This document shows positions 59,378 through 64,000 of a stretch of 64,000 bases of DNA, one piece after another. The translations under genes were made by a program, and so were the position numbers. The stretch comes from Gemmatirosa kalamazoonensis (lineage in GTDB: Bacteria; Gemmatimonadota; Gemmatimonadetes; Gemmatimonadales; Gemmatimonadaceae), in NCBI RefSeq assembly GCF_000522985.1, contig NZ_CP007130.1:124001-188000 (forward strand), read 5' to 3'. Every line of letters starts with the position of its first letter. The stretch's first letter is position 1. The notes beneath the pieces were generated by a model. That model did not search any database. It was not told the DNA's origin and worked only from the letters and a program-made list of their open reading frames with translations.

Positions 59378-61876
59378 ATGATGCTGGAGCGATTCGACAC
59401 TCTGCGCGGCGACGTCTCGTTCGCCGTGCGACAGCTGCGCCGCACGCCGGTGCTCTCGGCCGCCGCCATTCTCTGCTTCGCCCTGGGCATCGGCGCGAAC
59501 AGCGCCATCTTCTCGATCGTGAACGGCGTCTTGATCCGTCCGCTCCCGTATCGCGACGTCGACCGCGTGGTCGCCATCAACGACGGGCTGCCGAAGCAGG
59601 GGCCGGGCTTCCTGCGCGGCATCTCCGCGCCCGAGCTGCTCGACTACCGCGCGCTGGACGGACGCATCTTCCAGGCGACGGCGATCTACGAGCAGCGCAC
59701 GTTCACCGTGGCCGCGCCCGACGGCGCGCTCGAGCGGGCGCAGGGCGCGCTCGTCTCCGGAAACTTCCTGCGCGTCCTCGGGCGCGAGCCGGCGCTCGGC
59801 CGCGTGCCTGCGACGTGGACCGCGAACGCGAGCGACCCGACTGCCGCGAGCGCCGCGTCGGAGGTCATCGTCAGCCACGCGTTCTGGCAGACGCACCTTC
59901 GCGGGGATCCGGACGTCGTCGGCAAGTCGATGCCGTTCGGCAACGGCGTCGCAACGGTGGCCGCCGTCATGCCGCCGGACGTGCAGTTCCCCATCGGCGC
60001 CATCGGCGCCGAGCCGGCGCAGGTGTTCGCGCTGTACGCGCTGACGCCGGACGTGCTGAAGACGCGCGCGGATCGCTACGGCACCTGGGCGTTCGGCCGT
60101 CTGGCCGACGGCGTGACGGTCGCGCAGGCGTCGGCGGCGGTCAACAGCGTCGCGTCCGGATTGCCGCAGCGGTATCCGGACATGTATCGCGGCGCCACCG
60201 AACGGGTGCTGGCGGAAGCGGCGCCCCTGCGCGAGACGATCGTCGGACCGGTCCGGCGGCCGCTGCTCGTGCTGCTGGCCGCCGTCTGTCTCGTCCTGCT
60301 CATCGCCTGCCTCAACGTCTCCAGCCTGCTCGTCGCGCGATCCGTCGCGCGTCAGCGTGAGATCGCCGTGCGTCGCGCGATCGGCGCGTCGCGATCCCGC
60401 CTGGCGCGGCAGTTCCTCACGGAGAGCATCGTCCTCGTCGCCACCGGCGGCGCCCTCGGGCTCCTGTTAGGACACTACGGCGCGGTGCTGCTGACGCGGC
60501 TCGATCCCAACGCCTCGCTGAACGGCTACGACGTCGGGTTGGACTGGCGCGTCGTCGCCGCGACGGCGGCGGTGACGGCGCTGACGGGAATCGTCTTCTC
60601 GGTGCTCCCCGGCCTCGCGGGGCACGACGACTTCCACACGAGCCTGCGAGAGCGGGAAGCGTCGGCGCGAGGCGCGGGAACGTCGCGCAGCGGGCTGGTG
60701 GTGGCGGAGATCGCGATCGCCCTGTTGCTGACGGTGGGGGCGGGACTGATGGTGCGCAGCTTCCTGCATCTGCGCGCGGTCGATCCTGGCTTCGACGTCG
60801 ATCAACTCCTGACGTTCCGGGTGAACTTCCCCGAATCGCGCTACCCCACGCACGACGCCGCGATCACGTCGGAGCGGCTGCTCGCCGACCGATTGCGGGC
60901 GATCCCCGGCGTCGCGGCGGTCGGCGCGGCCACCGACATCCCGCTCACCGAAGGGTCGCAGATCGTCTTCACGCCGGATCCGGCGGTCGGGCCGCCGCCT
61001 GACAAGATGCCCGTCGTCGCGCTCAGTCTCGTGCACCCCGGATACTTCGAGGCCGCCGGGATCCGGCTGCGGCTCGGGCGCGCGTTCACGGTGGCCGACG
61101 ATCCTGGCAGCGTGCCGGTCGTGATCGTCAGCGAGGCCGTCGCGAAGCGGTACTACGCAGGCAACGCCATCGGCCGGCAGTTCAAGTGGGGCGGGCCGGA
61201 TTCCCCGCAGCCGTGGCGCACCGTCGTCGGCATCGCGGGCGACGTGAAGCAGGGTGGTCTCGCGGACGAGAACCCACCGCTCGCCGTGTACATCCCGGCG
61301 GCGCAGATCAACACGGGACCCGCCGCCGGACAGGTGCGCGGCACGAGCTACCTCGTCCGCACGTCCGGTGATCCGCGTCGATCGATCAACCCGGTGCGCT
61401 CGACCGTGAAGGACTTCGACGCGCGCATGCCGGTCGCGGGGCTGCGACCGATGAGCGACATGCTCGCCAGGTCGATCGCCGACCGGAAGTTCAACATGTT
61501 CCTGCTCGGCGCGTTCGCGGCGGTCGCCGTCAGCCTCGCGGCAGTCGGCATCTATGGACTGATCGCCTACTCAGTCGCCCAGCGCACACGCGAGCTGGGA
61601 ATTCGCATCGCGCTGGGCGCGGTACCTCGTGACGTGCTCCTCCTCGTGGTCCGTCAGGGTGCGTCACTCGCCCTCATCGGAATCGTGATCGGAAGCCTCG
61701 GTGCGGTCGCCGTGACGCGCTGGATGCGGTCGATGCTGTTTCAGATCGACCCGCTGGATCCGATCACCTTCGGTCTCGTCGGCCTCGGGCTGGCGGCGGT
61801 GGCAGTCGGGGCGAGCTGGTTTCCGGCGACGAGGGCGGCGAACGTCGGCCCCGTCGTGGCGATGCGCACCGACTGA
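59378..61876 (+). CDS. ADOP-family permease lacking the N-terminal prefix domain
   Basis: An 832-residue permease. The first helix starts near residue 22 (LSAAAILCFALGIGANSAIF), so the 60-80 residue prefix domain seen in the other two copies is absent. MacB core (GNFLRVLGREPALGRVPATW), FtsX domain (LNVSSLLVARSVARQREIAV), second core (HPGYFEAAGIRLRLGRAFTV) and terminal FtsX domain (RELGIRIALGAVPRDVLLLV) are all present. The start is one of two adjacent ATGs; GGGAGCGGAG lies upstream. Preceded by the lipoprotein gene, probably one transcript. Substrate unknown. Confidence 0.87.
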   Translation: MMLERFDTLRGDVSFAVRQLRRTPVLSAAAILCFALGIGANSAIFSIVNGVLIRPLPYRDVDRVVAINDGLPKQGPGFLRGISAPELLDYRALDGRIFQATAIYEQRTFTVAAPDGALERAQGALVSGNFLRVLGREPALGRVPATWTANASDPTAASAASEVIVSHAFWQTHLRGDPDVVGKSMPFGNGVATVAAVMPPDVQFPIGAIGAEPAQVFALYALTPDVLKTRADRYGTWAFGRLADGVTVAQASAAVNSVASGLPQRYPDMYRGATERVLAEAAPLRETIVGPVRRPLLVLLAAVCLVLLIACLNVSSLLVARSVARQREIAVRRAIGASRSRLARQFLTESIVLVATGGALGLLLGHYGAVLLTRLDPNASLNGYDVGLDWRVVAATAAVTALTGIVFSVLPGLAGHDDFHTSLREREASARGAGTSRSGLVVAEIAIALLLTVGAGLMVRSFLHLRAVDPGFDVDQLLTFRVNFPESRYPTHDAAITSERLLADRLRAIPGVAAVGAATDIPLTEGSQIVFTPDPAVGPPPDKMPVVALSLVHPGYFEAAGIRLRLGRAFTVADDPGSVPVVIVSEAVAKRYYAGNAIGRQFKWGGPDSPQPWRTVVGIAGDVKQGGLADENPPLAVYIPAAQINTGPAAGQVRGTSYLVRTSGDPRRSINPVRSTVKDFDARMPVAGLRPMSDMLARSIADRKFNMFLLGAFAAVAVSLAAVGIYGLIAYSVAQRTRELGIRIALGAVPRDVLLLVVRQGASLALIGIVIGSLGAVAVTRWMRSMLFQIDPLDPITFGLVGLGLAAVAVGASWFPATRAANVGPVVAMRTD

Positions 61877-61895
61877 ACCGTGGTGCTTCGCGCTC

Positions 61896-61914
61896 CGGTG
61901 TCGATACGACACCG
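61896..61914. terminator. Short perfect hairpin between convergent genes
   Basis: CGGTGTCG (61896-61903), loop ATA, CGACACCG (61907-61914). It lies 20 bp after the permease and could serve both convergent genes. Confidence 0.65.
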
Positions 61915-62063
61915 ACCGGCGCTGGCGATGCTCGCTCCCGTCTCGCTTCGGATGAATCGTGACGGGCGTCGAGCGCTCGATGCCGAGGACGCGCCCATGG
62001 ATCCCGCGGCAGCACGCGGCGTGAGGCGCCCGGGACGTATCGCGGACATCACCCACATGCCAG

Positions 62064-64000
62064 CTACCGCAGCGCCGCCGCGATGTTGCCGCCGTCCACC
62101 GTGGTCACGCCGCCCGTCGTCTTCATCGCCAGCGCCTGGTGCAGGAACGCCTCGGCGACGTCCTCGGCGCTGACTTCCTCTCGCAACAGGTTCCCTCGCA
62201 TGTACGCGGCCTCGTCCACGCCGCGCGCCGACGCCCGCGCGGCGATCATCGCGTCGGTCAGCAGCCCGCTTCGGATGCGGTCCGCGTTCACAACGTTGAC
62301 GCGAATGCCGTCGGCGCCGTGCTCCAGCGCGTACTGCCGCGCGAGCAGGAACGTGGCCGCCTTCGGTGCGCCATAGGCGCCGAGGCCCGGGCCGGGATTG
62401 ACCGCCTGCTTGGACACATTGAAGAGCAGCGCGCCGCCGGTCCCCTGCGCCTTCATCACCCGCACGGCATTCTGCGCGACGCTCTGGTGCGCGAAGAAGT
62501 TGAGTTCGAAGCTGCGCCGCAGCACGTCCTCCGGGAGCGTGGCGATGGCGCCCTCCCACGCGGCCCCGGCGTTGGACACGACGATGTCGACGCCCCCGAA
62601 CCGTCGGCACGCCGCGTCGAACGCCGCGCGCACGGCCTGCGGATCGGTGACGTCACACGCGAGCCCGAGCGCGTGACGGCCGCACGACTGCGCGACGCGC
62701 TGCGCCCCCTCGCCGTCGAGGTCGAGCACGACCACTTCCGCGCCCTGGCGCGCGAACAGGCGCGCGGTCGCCGCACCGATCGCTCCCGCGCCACCGGTGA
62801 CGAGCGCCGCCTGCCGGGCCAAGGGCCGCTCCGCGGTCTTCCCCAGCTTCGCCTGCTCGAGGGACCAGTACTCCATCTCGAAGAGCTCGGCCTCGGGCAG
62901 CGGCTCGAAGCGCCCCACCGCCTCGGCCGCGCCTAACGTGGCGATGGTGGTCTCGGCGACGTCGGCCACGATGTCGGCCTCGGACTTGGACGTGCCTAAC
63001 GCGACGACCCCCACCCCGGGCACCAAGAGGACGCGCGGCAGCGGATCGAGCATCGTGCGCCTTCTGCCTTCCCCATCGCCGGAACGTGCGTCGTGGCGCT
63101 CGAAATACGCGCGGTAGTCGTCGCCGTACTGCGCCACGCGCCGGCGGACGTCCTCACGATACGCGTCGAGGCTCCCGGCCTCGGGCGCGCGCAGCACCAG
63201 CGGGCGGTGCTTGATGCGGATGGTGTGGTCCGGCGTGACGACGCCGCGCCACGCGGCCTCCGACAGGTCGGCACGGTTGCAGAAGGCGAGTGCCTGCGGA
63301 CCGTCGCGCAGGCTCGCCACGAAGCGACGGTAGCGACCGTCCCCCAGCGGCTCGGCACACGCACCGCGCAGCACGGGCAGCACGTCCGCCGCCGGGGCCG
63401 GCGAGGCGGGCAACGACGCCGCCGCCGGCACCACCACGCGGCCGCGCGCGATACGCGCCTCGGCCAGCGTGACCATGCGGATCATCCGCTCGTACGCCTG
63501 CTCGGCGCTGTCGCCGAACGTGAAGATGCCGTGCTTGTGCAGCACGAGGCCTTCCACGGCCGACTGCTGCTCGAACGCGAGCGTCGCCGCTTTCGCCAGT
63601 CGGAACCCGGGCATCACGTACTCGACGACGGTCATCGCGTCGCCGAACACCTCGCGGCAGATCTCGAGACCGTTAGGCTGGTCGGACAGCGCGAGCACCG
63701 CGTTGGCGTGCGTGTGGTCGACGTACGCGTGCGGCAGGAACGCGTGCAGCAGCGTCTCCACCGATGGCGTGGGCGCCATGGCGTCGAGCAGGTTGCAGCG
63801 GAGCGCGTTGACCATGTCCTCGTCGCTGAGGCGATCCAGCGCCTGCAGCCGGCGCAGCGGCGCGAGCCGCACGGCGGGCAGCCCCGCGGGCTCGATGGCG
63901 GCCAGGTCCCAGCCGGAGCCCTTCACGCACAACACCTCGACCTCGTCGCCCGCGATGTCGCGCACGCGCGTCTTCACCGACGTGTTGCCGCCGCCGTGCA
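62064..64000 (-). CDS. Bifunctional class II aldolase / short-chain dehydrogenase (partial, 5' end outside the window)
   Basis: At least 645 residues are visible, and the frame runs off the right edge: the sequence before the first internal GTG continues as HGGGNTSVKT, a class II aldolase start, so the true start is beyond the window. Aldolase part: YVDHTHANAVLALSD with metal-binding histidines, LVLHKHGIFTFGDSAEQAYE. Dehydrogenase part (from about residue 395): LVTGGAGAIGAATARLF nucleotide loop, VVSNAG, and YGAPKAA with the YxxxK. Such fusions in the rhamnulose-1-phosphate aldolase/alcohol dehydrogenase group act in rhamnose and related sugar breakdown; the substrate is unproven. Three octamers lie within (62931, 62994, 63671). 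Confidence 0.9.
   Translation of the reverse strand, partial: HGGGNTSVKTRVRDIAGDEVEVLCVKGSGWDLAAIEPAGLPAVRLAPLRRLQALDRLSDEDMVNALRCNLLDAMAPTPSVETLLHAFLPHAYVDHTHANAVLALSDQPNGLEICREVFGDAMTVVEYVMPGFRLAKAATLAFEQQSAVEGLVLHKHGIFTFGDSAEQAYERMIRMVTLAEARIARGRVVVPAAASLPASPAPAADVLPVLRGACAEPLGDGRYRRFVASLRDGPQALAFCNRADLSEAAWRGVVTPDHTIRIKHRPLVLRAPEAGSLDAYREDVRRRVAQYGDDYRAYFERHDARSGDGEGRRRTMLDPLPRVLLVPGVGVVALGTSKSEADIVADVAETTIATLGAAEAVGRFEPLPEAELFEMEYWSLEQAKLGKTAERPLARQAALVTGGAGAIGAATARLFARQGAEVVVLDLDGEGAQRVAQSCGRHALGLACDVTDPQAVRAAFDAACRRFGGVDIVVSNAGAAWEGAIATLPEDVLRRSFELNFFAHQSVAQNAVRVMKAQGTGGALLFNVSKQAVNPGPGLGAYGAPKAATFLLARQYALEHGADGIRVNVVNADRIRSGLLTDAMIAARASARGVDEAAYMRGNLLREEVSAEDVAEAFLHQALAMKTTGGVTTVDGGNIAAALR

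Noticed and set aside
564-63678. TTAGGC as telomere repeat
   Set aside because: TTAGGC is a telomeric unit in some eukaryotes, but here it is dispersed, not tandem, in a bacterial chromosome.
1-64000. tRNA, rRNA or CRISPR
   Set aside because: No T-loop-like GTTCGAATCC contexts, rRNA conserved blocks or regularly spaced repeats were seen.

Overview
The window is very GC-rich DNA (roughly 70% by eye) from a bacterial chromosome. The gene content points to a soil-type Gemmatimonadota, with Acidobacteriota as the second choice. The evidence is three large duplicated-orphan-type FtsX/MacB permeases (ADOP family), two of them preceded by PadR regulators; several beta-lactamase-like serine hydrolases; a BTAD/TPR regulator; many GAF/PAS kinases with NarL-type response regulators; and secreted cupredoxin-like proteins. 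I saw no tRNA, rRNA, CRISPR array, integrase or transposase.

Layout. 0-14 kb is a stress and carbon-metabolism block: a CopD-like membrane protein, a GAF histidine kinase, a redoxin-like protein, a GH63/MGH1-like glucosidase, a DUF488 - transaldolase - Acg-type nitroreductase operon, a lone glucan-phosphorylase C-terminal domain, a receiver-kinase plus NarL regulator operon, a DUF2945 protein and an AlkA glycosylase. Several of these lie behind copies of a 7-5-7 inverted repeat (TGTCGGA, five bases, TCCGACA), which suggests one regulon. 14.8-18.7 kb holds a cytochrome oxidase subunit I without subunits II and III, an Mrp-like ATPase lacking the cysteine motif, a group III truncated haemoglobin and a decayed LysR gene. 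19-36 kb carries serine hydrolases, AraC regulators, an aminoglycoside-phosphotransferase-like gene, transporters, two more kinases, a NarL regulator and an esterase followed by an oxidoreductase remnant. 36-50 kb has a secreted glycosidase, an SBP56-like lipoprotein, cupredoxin-like proteins, an ABC-F ATPase, a luciferase-like oxidoreductase, a zinc-ribbon gene overlapping a membrane protein, and the BTAD/TPR regulator divergent from a cupredoxin. 50-62 kb is the PadR/ADOP zone, with a fragment graveyard at its left edge. 62-64 kb holds a bifunctional aldolase/dehydrogenase that runs off the window.

The most unusual signal is the octamer GCCTAACG / CGTTAGGC. I counted about 37 exact copies by hand; a zero-order expectation at this composition is about two. 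It occurs in genes (accounting for most TTA leucine codons I noticed), forms several stop codons, sits just upstream of several start codons, and joins a second motif (GCGAGAATCC or GCGAGAAGCC) in an intergenic element. One pair of octamers encloses a 100-bp imperfect palindrome resembling an integron attC site. A second strong signal is a shared promoter with a direct repeat (GACATTCTA-type) in front of both the second PadR/ADOP pair and the lipoprotein/third ADOP pair.
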